A stretch of 64,000 bases of DNA from Anopheles merus (GCF_017562075.2 NW_024427775.1:1-64000), one strand, 5' to 3'; positions 41,062-52,194 are shown, numbered from the stretch's first letter. Program-made: numbers and translations. The notes: generated by a model not told the origin, from the sequence alone.

Positions 41062-43264
41062 ATACCACTCGTAGCTTCGTTGTAGTGCTAGATTCTTTCA
41101 TCACTGGATGGTGTGGTAAATAACAATGGGCGATCGAATCATCAACTGGTTCTGGTAGTACTGACATGTGCCCAAGATTTTCATACGTATTCATGAACCG
41201 CCGATACTGATCGTAAGTGGTGATATTGCGTTGTAGACGGCGTTCAGTATTATAGAATCTTCGCTCGGCTATGCTTCGAGACTCACCAAGAGTGACGGAT
41301 GGATCGGATGATATTGGTAGCTTTACGACAAATCTGCCTTCCTCGTTACGAGTTGTTGTCATTTTGAACAATTGTTCACATGGATCGTGTTCTTTAGAAT
41401 GAGAATTTGGAATAGCATCTAATTCCCAAAATCGTTGCATATTTGCTTCTAAAGAAGAGGTTTGCGTTACCACAATTAATGATTGTCGATTGCCAACATG
41501 CTTCATAGGTACTGATCCAGCTATTGTCCAACCAAATTTGGTATTAATCAATGATGGATTATTTGGTCCAATGTACCGTTTTTCCGGGCAATGTATCTGC
41601 CAATATGCTTCGCAGCCAATTACGATATCAATGGGACCAGGTGTATGAAATAGTGGATCTGCTAAGGGAATATTGTTAATGTCCCACTTTTTGGCATCAA
41701 CCTTTACTGTTGGTGGTTCAGCTGTTGGAGAATCGATAACTAAGAAATACAGTTTCATTGTAAATTGCTGAACCTTTGAGGATACAATTGTTTCTATAGC
41801 GCGATTGATGTTACTTTCACGCTGACCAATTCCTGCGATGCGTATATTAGCATTTGTCATGTTATTAGCAAGTCGATTGGCCAGTGCAGATGACATAAAG
41901 TTTGACATTGATCCTGAATCGAGTAACGCACGTACTTGATAACTGTTTCCAGCATCATCTATTACATTAACTGCTGCAGTTTGTAGTAATACAGTTAAAT
42001 TATTGGTGCAAATATGTGAGGTCGTATCAACTTGTACATTTGTGGATGTATCTTCATTTATGGTTGTAAGCTCTTCTAAATGGAGTAATGTATGGTGGTT
42101 GCGTTTACATTTGTAACATTTATGATGCGATCTACATTCCCTTGCTGCATGACCACTTCTAAAGCAATTGAAACATAACTTATTCGTGTTGACGAGCTTT
42201 CTACGTTCACTAACATTCATTGATTTGAAAACATCGCATTGGAAGAGTAGGTGTGATTGGTCACAGGCGTGGCAACGGTTGGATGTGGACGCTACGCTGG
42301 CGTTCGCCAAGCTCTTACTTTGTTTATTACCAGCCATCTTCGACGTACTTGGTTTAGGCGATGACAATGAAACATGGGCTGGTGCGGCTAGAATTCGGAT
42401 TCTTGAGTGTAAAAAATAAATGAGTTTAGAGAAACTATCATTATCATTACTTGAAGAGAATTGTTCCCAAGCTAAGACACTGTTTGGATCAAGTTTGTAA
42501 AGCAACAAATTGGCAAGCGGCGTATCCCAATGGTTAATAGGCTCTTTCAATTTGCTTGCTCCTTGGGTAAGTCGAGCAAATTCATCGGTTACGCGACGCA
42601 ATTCTTCTATAGAACTATCTTTCATAGGTGCGACGGAGTAAATGGCTTTAAAGTATTCACGCTTTAGTGCTCTGGTATTGTCGTATCTATCTAGCAACGC
42701 TTTCCAAGTGGTTGAATAATTTTCGGCAGCAATGTCAACATACTCAAACCGTTTAGAAACATCACCCTTTAACGACGCTAGAAGGTACTCCAGTTTCATA
42801 ACATCCGGAATATCGGTAGATGATGCAATCATTGCTGTGAATCTATCTTTGCAGCTGAGCCATTCAGTAATTTTTCCATTAAATGGCGGCAAACTTATTT
42901 TCGGCAGGTGTAGGTGTGGGGAAGCAGCAACAGGAATGCTCGCGTTCAAATCATTTTCAATTATTGTGCTGTTCATTACAATTTTGCATGATGTTAGATG
43001 GCCCTTAATGAAGCAGTAACGATCGTACATTTCATTCCGTTCTTTAAACAGGCGTGTAAGTTGTTGTTCATCTTCTTCCCCATCCTCTAGAACTGTTTGC
43101 ATGCTATCAAATGCTATCCAGAACTTTTCTAGGGTTTCTAACCGGGATTCACATTGGGAGGCATGTTCGCTGGTGTACGATTGGACGAAGCTTTCTAGGT
43201 TATGTATATGCGAGGTGACGCGCATCATGTCCACTTTGGATGGCATCGCTTTCTTCGGTGGCAT
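41006..43264 (-). CDS. BEL-2 Gag-protease and RT start, left copy
   Basis: 752 residues from the ATG at 43264. Residues about 1-110: helical, charged start. About 130-290: BEL Gag core (LPKISLPPFNGKITEWLSCK, MKLEYLLASLKGDVSKRFEY, LKEPINHWDTPLANLLLYKL). About 330-390: Cys-His knuckles, including CFNCFRSGHAAREC at 364. Protease: RALLDSGSMSNFMSSALANR with Asp at 449, and later IDIVIGCEAYW. RT entry: GRFVVKLPIS, YLGHM-like ENLGHMSVLPEP, PHHPVMKESS and KLRVVFDASC at the C-terminus. The frame ends in the 18-bp repeat, so the full polyprotein cannot be made. Gag and protease look intact in this copy. Confidence 0.88.
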   Translation of the reverse strand: MPPKKAMPSKVDMMRVTSHIHNLESFVQSYTSEHASQCESRLETLEKFWIAFDSMQTVLEDGEEDEQQLTRLFKERNEMYDRYCFIKGHLTSCKIVMNSTIIENDLNASIPVAASPHLHLPKISLPPFNGKITEWLSCKDRFTAMIASSTDIPDVMKLEYLLASLKGDVSKRFEYVDIAAENYSTTWKALLDRYDNTRALKREYFKAIYSVAPMKDSSIEELRRVTDEFARLTQGASKLKEPINHWDTPLANLLLYKLDPNSVLAWEQFSSSNDNDSFSKLIYFLHSRIRILAAPAHVSLSSPKPSTSKMAGNKQSKSLANASVASTSNRCHACDQSHLLFQCDVFKSMNVSERRKLVNTNKLCFNCFRSGHAARECRSHHKCYKCKRNHHTLLHLEELTTINEDTSTNVQVDTTSHICTNNLTVLLQTAAVNVIDDAGNSYQVRALLDSGSMSNFMSSALANRLANNMTNANIRIAGIGQRESNINRAIETIVSSKVQQFTMKLYFLVIDSPTAEPPTVKVDAKKWDINNIPLADPLFHTPGPIDIVIGCEAYWQIHCPEKRYIGPNNPSLINTKFGWTIAGSVPMKHVGNRQSLIVVTQTSSLEANMQRFWELDAIPNSHSKEHDPCEQLFKMTTTRNEEGRFVVKLPISSDPSVTLGESRSIAERRFYNTERRLQRNITTYDQYRRFMNTYENLGHMSVLPEPVDDSIAHCYLPHHPVMKESSTTTKLRVVFDASCVTDASCVTDASCV
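41011..41060. repeat. 18-bp tandem repeat in BEL-2 RT, left copy
   Basis: Nearly three units of GACGCATCATGTGTCACC (minus strand), encoding repeated DASCVT. It is present identically at 46557-46606. Confidence 0.92.
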
Positions 43265-43326
43265 TCTTGAAAAGATAAATGGTGATGCGTGGTTAAATTA
43301 AATAGATCGATGGAATAGTCCGCAGA

Positions 43327-43343
43327 TCCGGTTCAAAGGACCA
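43327..43343 (-). promoter_or_regulatory. BEL-2 primer-binding site, left copy
   Basis: Minus strand TGGTCCTTTGAACCGGA, starting with the TGG that pairs with a tRNA CCA end and containing a T-arm-like TTTGAACCGG. It lies a few bases inside the LTR. An identical copy is at 48873-48889. Confidence 0.7.
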
Positions 43344-43347
43344 AAAA

Positions 43348-43605
43348 TGATTGAGATTGCAATTATTCAATGATTTGAGATATTAAATCTGGTGATATTT
43401 CTGCGGTTTTGCTTGTTGGCAAAAAAAAACACAACTCGATCCATTTACAACGTATGTCACTCTCCTCTTTTATTTGATATGTTTTTTCTGTTATTGACTT
43501 CCGCAGCCTTCATGGCAGTTATCTTGATAAACTGTAGTGAGTTGGAATTTGCTTGCGCATTTATAACGACGGTTTGAGTTGACCGTTATAGTTGTGGCGT
43601 CAACA
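43348..43605 (-). repeat. BEL-2 middle LTR (recombinant)
   Basis: 258 bp. It matches the right LTR at most diagnostic sites (undeleted TGATTGAG region, GTTTTGCTTG, ACTCGATCC, ATAACGACGG) but the left LTR at its minus-strand start (TGTTGACGCCACAAC). Confidence 0.9.
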
Positions 43606-44984
43606 TTCCGGCCACCTTGAAATAACCAGTTTGTTTGAAATCATCCTCAATTGGTAGCAAAGCAATTCGTGTAACTGGCCTTGTGATGATCTTTCCTCGA
43701 GGAGTTCGCAAAGAAACTACACGAACTATGTTGTCCTTACCGGGATGTAGGTCTTTATGATAAAAGAGGCCATTGAGCAGGTGGCATGATGTCTTCCTTC
43801 AATATCACCACCCTTCCAGCTTCAATTTTGGTAGCAAGTTTTCGCATGTTGGTTGTTCTAGCTTGCAGCTGTTGTAAGTACTCAGGGTACCATCTTGACC
43901 ATATGGCCTGCAGTATTTTCTGAGTGTGTCTCCAATGAGACAAGCGGTTATCGGGAATAGTGGTTACGCTAGTATCTGGCACCATTTGAAAGTTAGAACC
44001 AACCAAGAAATGTCCTGGTGTTAAGACTTCAATATCCTCTGTTTCTGTAGGAATTGGTGTTAAAGGCCGCGAATTGAGGCACATTTCTATTTGAGTGCAG
44101 AGAGTCATGAAATCTTCATAGATGATGGAGGTTGTTCCAATCTGCTTCAAAAGATGAGTTTTGACGGATTTGACTGCGGCTTCCCACAATCCCCCAAACT
44201 GAGGTGCTCTTGGTGGAATAAATTTCCAAGTGATTTCATTAACACCACACCAGTTGAATATTTTTTCTCTTGCAGTTTCATCTGCCTTGAGCATTGCATA
44301 CAACTCATGCAGCTGATGTGAAGCTCCTTTAAAAGCAGTTCCATTATCAGAATGTAATTCACATATCTTTCCACGCCGTGAGATAAATCTTTGTAATGCT
44401 GAGATGAATGCTGCTGTCGATAAATCACTTACAACCTCGATATGGACAGTACGAGTTGAGAAGCATACAAAAATGGCTATGTAGACTTTACGTGGAGTAG
44501 AGCGCCTGGTGTTGAATTTAACAAAGAACGGGCCACAGTAATCTACCCCTGACACTTCGAATGGTCTTGAAGGATGAACTCGACTGGATGGTAAGTCTGC
44601 GATTGGTTGTGTGATAAACGTTGGTTTTTGTTTGAAGCAAGTGATACATCGATGATATGCATTTCGAATAAGATTTTTTGCTCCGAGAATCCAAAATATT
44701 TGCCGGAGTGTAGCCAACATTTGTTGAGGTAAACCATGTTGCAGCATGCTGTGACAATCTCTGACCAATAACAATACTAGTGGGTGTTTTGCTGCTAATA
44801 TTATTGGATGCTTCGTTTCAGTAGGTAACTTGGCATGACTTAACCTTCCACCAACACGAATAAGCCCATCACCTAGGACCACAGGATTAACCCATCTTAA
44901 TGGTGAAGAACGAAATATGGTTCGCTTACCTTGCAGCGCACTTAATTCCTCGGGAAACATTTGCTTCTGGTGTAGCAAGCACAA
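43606..44984 (-). pseudogene. BEL-2 integrase, right copy
   Basis: Identical in translation to the left copy at 38060-39438: zinc-binding start, D, D and E core regions, and the same frameshift after PPAQWPL. Confidence 0.88.
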
Positions 44985-45053
44985 ACATCTTTCTGCCGCC
45001 TTGAATTCGTCTGAGTTGAACCATGATATAAATAGACTCTTTGGAATTTCAGA

Positions 45054-45947
45054 TTACTGCTTCTTCTTCACTGCTTGGTGTTTCAAATAAACGATAAAGC
45101 GACGATAGATGACAACGGCACGCAAGAGCTTCGTATATGTCGAATATCTATTGAATAACTTATCGCAAAACGTACCAGCGACTGTAGCCATGGCAACAAT
45201 TGAAGAATTTCGGCGTTCTTCTTCAACAATAGACATGTCAGATTCGTCAACTGATGCACTAGGCCATGTTTCAGATCCTTTGGACAGCAAAGTTGGTCCA
45301 TGCCACCAACGGGAAGAATGAAGAAGTTCAGTTGGGTCCATACCTCTAGATATTTCATCTGCTGGATTGTCTGTTCCAGCAACGTGATGCTATTGACTAA
45401 CATCAGATAATTCCAAAATCTGTGATGTTCTATTGGCTACAAATGTTTTCCATCTAGCAGGCGATGCATTGATCCAATGAAGGACAGTTGTTGAGTCTGT
45501 ACAGAACACTATCCTGGCCGGACTGAATCGTATTGCTGAGAGCACCTTGGGTAGAAGTCGGATACATAGAAGTGCAGCGCATAGTTCTAAACGAGCAATT
45601 GTATGACGGGTAGAAATTGGAGCCACCTTTGATTTTGACACTAAAAGATTTGAATGAATATCGTCTTCAGATAGAACTCGAACATAACAGCATGCACCGT
45701 AGGTCCTCTCTGATGCATCGCCGAAAAAGTGTAGCTCGTACTCAAAACTGCCTTTGCCAAAAATATAACGTGGAATGCGGAGTTCTTTAAGCACATGAAT
45801 ATTCTCATGAAATGACTTCCACGCATTTTGCAGCTTCAAAGGCAAGGGTTTGTCCCAATCAAATTGCTTTCCGTTTACATCTTTAACAGACCATGCTTGT
45901 TGCATCATGAGTTTGGCCTTGCATACCACAGGGCCTGCCAAACCCAA
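45054..45947 (-). pseudogene. BEL-2 RNase H region, right copy
   Basis: Identical to 39508-40401, including the stop that ends the frame at 45390. Confidence 0.85.
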
Positions 45948-45983
45948 TGGATCGAATATTTGAGAGACAGAGGATAAGAGATT

Positions 45984-46607
45984 TCATCTGTTAACGACAG
46001 ATGGTGGTAATGACCGTACTATTTTGAAGCCAAAAACATCTTCTTGGGGCGTCCATGTGACACCAAGGGTTGTTACTGTGCCTTCTATTTGCAGGTCATG
46101 GCATTCTCGTAAGGCTAAATCTTCTTCGGCTATATTGTTGAGAACATAATTTGAATTAGATGCCCATTTTGTTAGGATAAAACCATATTTCTTAAGAAGT
46201 GATGTGATTGATTCTTGTAGAATTGTAGCGGATTGTTCATCTTGTGCGCCAGTCATTAAATCATCAACATAGAAGTTGTTTTCAATTACATCTGCAATGG
46301 TGGGTTGTGTTGACGATACATCATTTGTAATTTGCTTTAATGCTCGTGTAGCCAAAAAAGGCGCAGAGGCAGTTCCATATGTAACTGTTTGTAATTGGTA
46401 GCATTGTAATGGTTCGTTTGGATCCAATCGCCATAAAATACGCTGGAGTGGTTGGTCTTCAAGAGAAATCAATACCTGTCGATATATTTTTTCAATATCG
46501 GCTGATAAAGCAACAGCATAACTTCTAAAGCGAAGGATAACGGAAAACAAATCAGACACATGATGCGTCGGTGACACATGATGCGTCGGTGACACATGAT
46601 GCGTCAA
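45984..46607 (-). pseudogene. BEL-2 reverse transcriptase, right copy
   Basis: Identical to 40438-41061 with YVDD intact and the same 18-bp repeat lesion at 46557-46606. Confidence 0.88.
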
Positions 46608-48809
46608 ATACCACTCGTAGCTTCGTTGTAGTGCTAGATTCTTTCATCACTGGATGGTGTGGTAAATAACAATGGGCGATCGAATCATCAACTGGTTCTG
46701 GTAGTACTGACATGTGCCCAAGATTTTCATACGTATTCATGAACCGCCGATACTGATCGTAAGTGGTGATATTGCGTTGTAGACGGCGTTCAGTATTATA
46801 GAATCTTCGCTCGGCTATGCTTCGAGACTCACCAAGAGTGACGGATGGATCGGATGATATTGGTAGCTTTACGACAAATCTGCCTTCCTCGTTACGAGTT
46901 GTTGTCATTTTGAACAATTGTTCACATGGATCGTGTTCTTTAGAATGAGAATTTGGAATAGCATCTAATTCCCAAAATCGTTGCATATTTGCTTCTAAAG
47001 AAGAGGTTTGCGTTACCACAATTAATGATTGTCGATTGCCAACATGCTTCATAGGTACTGATCCAGCTATTGTCCAACCAAATTTGGTATTAATCAATGA
47101 TGGATTATTTGGTCCAATGTACCGTTTTTCCGGGCAATGTATCTGCCAATATGCTTCGCAGCCAATTACGATATCAATGGGACCAGGTGTATGAAATAGT
47201 GGATCTGCTAAGGGAATATTGTTAATGTCCCACTTTTTGGCATCAACCTTTACTGTTGGTGGTTCAGCTGTTGGAGAATCGATAACTAAGAAATACAGTT
47301 TCATTGTAAATTGCTGAACCTTTGAGGATACAATTGTTTCTATAGCGCGATTGATGTTACTTTCACGCTGACCAATTCCTGCGATGCGTATATTAGCATT
47401 TGTCATGTTATTAGCAAGTCGATTGGCCAGTGCAGATGACATAAAGTTTGACATTGATCCTGAATCGAGTAACGCACGTACTTGATAACTGTTTCCAGCA
47501 TCATCTATTACATTAACTGCTGCAGTTTGTAGTAATACAGTTAAATTATTGGTGCAAATATGTGAGGTCGTATCAACTTGTACATTTGTGGATGTATCTT
47601 CATTTATGGTTGTAAGCTCTTCTAAATGGAGTAATGTATGGTGGTTGCGTTTACATTTGTAACATTTATGATGCGATCTACATTCCCTTGCTGCATGACC
47701 ACTTCTAAAGCAATTGAAACATAACTTATTCGTGTTGACGAGCTTTCTACGTTCACTAACATTCATTGATTTGAAAACATCGCATTGGAAGAGTAGGTGT
47801 GATTGGTCACAGGCGTGGCAACGGTTGGATGTGGACGCTACGCTGGCGTTCGCCAAGCTCTTACTTTGTTTATTACCAGCCATCTTCGACGTACTTGGTT
47901 TAGGCGATGACAATGAAACATGGGCTGGTGCGGCTAGAATTCGGATTCTTGAGTGTAAAAAATAAATGAGTTTAGAGAAACTATCATTATCATTACTTGA
48001 AGAGAATTGTTCCCAAGCTAAGACACTGTTTGGATCAAGTTTGTAAAGCAACAAATTGGCAAGCGGCGTATCCCAATGGTTAATAGGCTCTTTCAATTTG
48101 CTTGCTCCTTGGGTAAGTCGAGCAAATTCATCGGTTACGCGACGCAATTCTTCTATAGAACTATCTTTCATAGGTGCGACGGAGTAAATGGCTTTAAAGT
48201 ATTCACGCTTTAGTGCTCTGGTATTGTCGTATCTATCTAGCAACGCTTTCCAAGTGGTTGAATAATTTTCGGCAGCAATGTCAACATACTCAAACCGTTT
48301 AGAAACATCACCCTTTAACGACGCTAGAAGGTACTCCAGTTTCATAACATCCGGAATATCGGTAGATGATGCAATCATTGCTGTGAATCTATCTTTGCAG
48401 CTGAGCCATTCAGTAATTTTTCCATTAAATGGCGGCAAACTTATTTTCGGCAGGTGTAGGTGTGGGAAGCAGCAACAGGAATGCTCGCGTTCAAATCATT
48501 TTCAATTATTGTGCTGTTCATTACAATTTTGCATGATGTTAGATGGCCCTTAATGAAGCAGTAACGATCGTACATTTCATTCCGTTCTTTAAACAGGCGT
48601 GTAAGTTGTTGTTCATCTTCTTCCCCATCCTCTAGAACTGTTTGCATGCTATCAAATGCTATCCAGAACTTTTCTAGGGTTTCTAACCGGGATTCACATT
48701 GGGAGGCATGTTCGCTGGTGTACGATTGGACGAAGCTTTCTAGGTTATGTATATGCGAGGTGACGCGCATCATGTCCACTTTGGATGGCATCGCTTTCTT
48801 CGGTGGCAT
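46552..48809 (-). pseudogene. BEL-2 Gag-protease, right copy (frameshifted)
   Basis: Same protein as the left copy but with one G missing at about 48464 (GTGTGGGAAG against GTGTGGGGAAG). This splits Gag into 122 codons (48809-48441) and the remainder (to 46552). A homopolymer sequencing error could cause this as well as a real mutation. Confidence 0.88.
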
Positions 48810-48893
48810 TCTTGAAAAGATAAATGGTGATGCGTGGTTAAATTAAAATAGATCGATGGAATAGTCCGCAGATCCGGTTCAAAGGACCAAAAA

Positions 48894-49151
48894 TGATTGA
48901 GATTGCAATTATTCAATGATTTGAGATATTAAATCTGGTGATATTTCTGCGGTTTTGCTTGTTGGCAAAAAAAACACAACTCGATCCATTTACAACGTAT
49001 GTCACTCTCCTCTTTTATTTGATATGTTTTTTCTGTTGTTGACTTCCGCAGCCTTCATGGCAGTTATCTTGATAAACTGTAGTGAGTTGGAATTTGCTTG
49101 CGCATTTATAACGACGGTTTGAGTTGACCGTTATTGTTGCGCGTTAGCACA
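48894..49151 (-). repeat. BEL-2 right (5') LTR
   Basis: About 258 bp, close to the middle LTR except the last about 20 bp (minus-strand start TGTGCTAACGCGCAAC instead of TGTTGACGCCACAAC). The outer end could derive from a related element, for example BEL-3's own 3' LTR. Confidence 0.75.
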
Positions 49152-49503
49152 ACGCCCGGCCTGCAGATAAATAATTAACCAAAAAAACGGCTTTTTTATG
49201 TAATTCGGGATGATTTTATATGCCTTTAACAGCACAAAATTTTAGTAACCGAGAGAGTGAAAAAACTAAAACTTCGTCCGCTTCCACGCAAGTCCGGGAT
49301 CAAAAAGAAAGCCCTCTTTCGCAGTCCATGCGGTCACCGGCTATCCGTCAAACGCTCGGTCGATTCCTTTCGTTCAGTCCGAACGTTTATCGTCCAGACC
49401 GAGACCTCTAGCGGCCGCTAGCTGAAGTACGGACGCTCCTTGTCGATCCTCGAACGATCGCGTCGTCACCATAAGTGACAGTCCACCAGGCGTTTCGACG
49501 TCG
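49152..49503. other. spacer between BEL-2 and BEL-3, probably BEL-3 3' UTR
   Basis: Downstream of the BEL-3 integrase stop on its strand. A GGCCGGGC purine-rich block precedes the TG of the neighbouring LTR, as a polypurine tract would. It contains a 14-bp palindrome with a GCGGCCGC site (49408-49421). A 63-codon plus-strand frame (49220-49411) has no recognisable content. Confidence 0.4.
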
Positions 49504-50778
49504 TCAAACGATAACCCTCGGCGCGACGTTCAGCGATACCAGCTTCACCACTGGCCTCTCCAGCATCGTTCCTTTCGCTGTTTTGATGACGACCCGATGA
49601 ATGACTCCGTCTTTGGATGGGACTACGCGTTCCACCCTTCCTCTCGGCCAAAAGTTTCGCGGGCTGTTTTCGTCCACGATTAGGACAACATTTCCGGTCT
49701 CGATAGGCTTGCACGGCTCGAACCATTTCGTCCTTCTGACCAGGGTGGGGAGGTAGGTTTTGATCCACTTCTTCCAGAGCTCGTTCATTTTAGCCTGTAC
49801 AGCTCTCCAGTTTTGTTTCAAGCCTGCTGGCGAATCATCAGGCTTCACCAAGGGCTTCATTCCTGCGGAAGAACCTAACAAAAAATGGTTGAGAGTTAAC
49901 GGTTCCTCATCCTCACCGTCGACTGTAACGTGTGTAAGTGGTCGAGAATTGAGCATGTTCTCGATCAATGCTGCCGACAGGACTGCTTCCGTAGGATGCC
50001 TCTCCGTGAGGGTACGCGACAGCATTTTCTTGACCGATTGGATCATCCTTTCCCATGATCCTCCAAAGTGTGGGGCTGCGGGGGGGTTAAACTTCCACTC
50101 CAGATCGGGCGATGCGAATTCATTTAGAATCGCCGAATCAACACGTTCCGCAGCTTCCTTTAATTCACGATCGGCGCCCACGAAATTCGTTCCACGGTCG
50201 GAGACTATTTCGATTGGTGTTCCGCGGCGTGCCATAAAGCTCCGAACTGCCATCAAGCAGTCACTCGTAGACAGGGATTGCACAAGCTCGATGTGGACGG
50301 CTCGAACTGTCAAGCACGTAAACAAAACACCCCTCCGTTTTTCCGTCTTTCGGCCGTTCACGATTACCATCGGACCGAAATAATCAATGCCCGTATATGA
50401 AAAGGGCCTGGAGAAGGCAGCAAGACGAGCAGCAGGTAATTCGCACATTTCCGGGGACGCTGGCTGTGCGTATAACAATGTGCATGTTCGGCATTGCAGG
50501 CGTACCTGTCTACACATCGATCGGAGAGCCGGTATATCAAAGCGTTGCCTCACTTCGTTCACTACAGTTTCTTGGCTGCCGTGCTTATAACGACGGTGGA
50601 CATCGTCAACGATTAACTCGGTTACACGATGTCGTCTCGGGAGCAGAATAGGTCGCTTCCTCCCGGGTCCACATAACGGCAACGATCGATCCTTCCACTC
50701 AATCTCAGCAAGCCGTCCTCGTCCATATAGGGGCTTCGTTTGAACAACAAACTGCTTCTGGGAATCGGACTTTTCCAC
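49504..50778 (-). CDS. BEL-3 integrase
   Basis: 424 codons uninterrupted. Zinc region: HRRYKHGSQETVVNEVRQRF, then CRQVRLQCRTCTLL. Core: YTGIDYFGPMVIVNGRKTEK (Asp), IEIVSDRGTNFVGADRELKE (Asp) and NPPAAPHFGGSWERMIQSVK (Glu). The BEL ending NSRPLTHVTVDGEDEEPLTL, HFLLGSS and IVDENSPRNFWPRGRVERVV follows. Expected to integrate element cDNA. A different family from BEL-2 (NSRPLTH against NSRPLTP and many changes). The catalytic triad is intact. Confidence 0.88.
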   Translation of the reverse strand: MEKSDSQKQFVVQTKPLYGRGRLAEIEWKDRSLPLCGPGRKRPILLPRRHRVTELIVDDVHRRYKHGSQETVVNEVRQRFDIPALRSMCRQVRLQCRTCTLLYAQPASPEMCELPAARLAAFSRPFSYTGIDYFGPMVIVNGRKTEKRRGVLFTCLTVRAVHIELVQSLSTSDCLMAVRSFMARRGTPIEIVSDRGTNFVGADRELKEAAERVDSAILNEFASPDLEWKFNPPAAPHFGGSWERMIQSVKKMLSRTLTERHPTEAVLSAALIENMLNSRPLTHVTVDGEDEEPLTLNHFLLGSSAGMKPLVKPDDSPAGLKQNWRAVQAKMNELWKKWIKTYLPTLVRRTKWFEPCKPIETGNVVLIVDENSPRNFWPRGRVERVVPSKDGVIHRVVIKTAKGTMLERPVVKLVSLNVAPRVIV

Positions 50779-51062
50779 GACGGTGTTGTTGAGTTTTCCC
50801 TCGCCTTCCAGAGTATGGCATATTCATCGGTAAAAGCGTTCCTCTGAACGTCTCGCAGAATTACCGTTTCAGCCCACTGGATTTCGTCGCGGTTAAGCGG
50901 ACCTGTCGATGGAGATTTAGTTTTGGTAACAATGTTTACATACCGACACACGTAAGCCATCGTCCTGACCAGCCGCGTCCATCGGGAAAATCTCTCGTAG
51001 TCGATGAAAATCGGACGTACTATGTGAACACCGATCAGCTTCAGCTTATCCTTTTTCCGCAC
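50622..51062 (-). pseudogene. BEL-3 RNase H-integrase linker
   Basis: Overlaps the integrase frame start. FSRWTRLVRTMAYVCRYVNI and LRDVQRNAFTDEYAILWKAR belong to the BEL linker, followed by DGLLRLSGRID. A frameshift joins it to the integrase at about 50780-50622. Confidence 0.7.
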
Positions 51063-51167
51063 CTCCTTGGCCGTGTCCGATGGTACTCGACGAGGTATAT
51101 TCCATTCTGCTTCGGGTAGTTGCAGGAACTCGGGCCCACTAAACCAACGTTCGGAGGTGAGATGATG

Positions 51168-51653
51168 CTACAGGTTGGTCCATTTGATCGCTTCATCCGC
51201 CACATTAAGTTTAGTTGGAAGCCATCTCCAATCGTCGGTGTTCGTCGTGTCCAGCACCTCAGCAACCCTATGTGCGACGAAAATCGAGTACTTACGGTGG
51301 TCCGCGTTTATCCAGTCTATAACATCAGTCGAGTCTGTCCAGAAGTAGCTTCCACGGATAGTTTCTCGATGAGCACTAGTTATAGACGAGGCTATTCTGC
51401 AACCCATCACAGCAGCCTGCAGCTCTAAACGGGGCACGGAAAGATATTTTAAAGGCTCTACTCTAGCTTTGGATCCAACTAACGACACCTCGATACGCCC
51501 ATGACACTTAAAACGGAGGTACGCGACCGCTGCGTAACCATCTGCACCCGCATCAACGAACATGTGTAGCTGTAGAGATAATTCGGTGAGCGACGCCAGC
51601 TGTCGGTAGCAACGTGGTATGATGAAACTTTCCAATTCTGGCAGTCGTTCCAT
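51168..51653 (-). pseudogene. BEL-3 RNase H
   Basis: LQLHMFVDAGADGYAAVAYL (Asp), SVPRLELQAAVMGCRI (Glu), SYFWTDSTDVIDWI (Asp) and RWLPTKLNVADEAIKW. BEL-type order and spacing. Confidence 0.82.
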
Positions 51654-51666
51654 CCAGGCGTCCCAT

Positions 51667-52194
51667 TTATGCTGGATCTCTTCCGGAACTTCGTCGTCCC
51701 AGCCAAGGTGTAGGCGCCAGACTTCCTGAAGAAGTCTTCTTCTTCTTCTTTTGGCTCAACAACCGTTGTCGGTCAAGGCCTGCCTGTACCACTTGTGGGG
51801 TTGGCTTTCGGCTTTCCTGAAGAAGTACTTTCAAATAAAAAAGCACGCCAGCGATCAAACCTAACGGGTCGTAGATCGACATCATAGTCCGCAGCATCTG
51901 CCTCTTGGACGTTGGTTTGTCCTTGCGTGCCAGCTCCAGGTGTCTTACACGGGATAGTTTAAAGCCGAAACTATCTGTTGTGGCGTTCCACCACATTCCC
52001 AGCACCTTCTCTGGCTTTAGACACGGTTCGAAATCCTTTTCCTTGAGGGTTGACTCAGTTCCTTTTACCGCTGTCACGACTTTGATGCTATTTGAGAGCC
52101 AATTGTAGAGAGAAAATTCAGCATTATTGTGAATTAAGCTCACCTGATACGCCAGCTCAATCGCTTCTGGTTCCGTTTCCACACTTGTAAGCAT
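51667..52194 (-). pseudogene. BEL-3 RT C-terminal region, SINE-disrupted
   Basis: AIELAYQVSLIHNNAEFSLY, KVLGMWWNATTDSFGFKLSR, KRQMLRTMMSIYDPLGLIAG and FYLKVLLQE, where a truncated SINE (51735-51813) cuts the frame. The RT palm with the YVDD box should precede this, but the preceding frame (52140-52571) jumps directly to it, so about 200 codons of RT core are deleted near 52195. Confidence 0.8.
51735..51813 (-). mobile_element. tRNA-derived SINE, 5'-truncated copy 4
   Basis: 79 bp holding only the 3' part (left edge CTTCTTCTTCTTTTGGCTC), flanked by a perfect 12-bp target duplication TTCCTGAAGAAG (51723-51734 and 51814-51825). Confidence 0.9.

Larger units (their letters stand above)
37828..49151 (-). 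mobile_element. BEL-2 tandem dimer (LTR-internal-LTR-internal-LTR)
   Basis: Two copies of one BEL/Pao element in the same (minus) orientation, sharing a middle LTR. The period is 5546 bp. Coding segments are identical between copies except for one G deletion in gag of the right copy, and both carry the same disabling lesions. The middle LTR matches the right LTR over most of its length and the left LTR at its outer end, the pattern left by unequal LTR-LTR recombination. The left flank is Gypsy-C RT. No matching target duplication is found at the right end. Confidence 0.9.

Noticed and set aside
37828..49151. Target-site duplication flanking the BEL-2 dimer
   Set aside because: The left flank (ACTGA) and right flank (ACGCC) do not match. 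The right outer LTR end is divergent, so the original flank may be lost.
49220..49411. 63-codon plus-strand frame and a GCGGCCGC palindrome, suggesting vector sequence or a small gene
   Set aside because: Only a 14-bp palindrome with no flanking vector sequence recognised. It lies in the probable BEL-3 3' UTR, and the small frame has no recognisable content.
49760..50383. 207-codon plus-strand frame opposite BEL-3 integrase
   Set aside because: Antisense shadow of a well-supported integrase frame. No features of its own.
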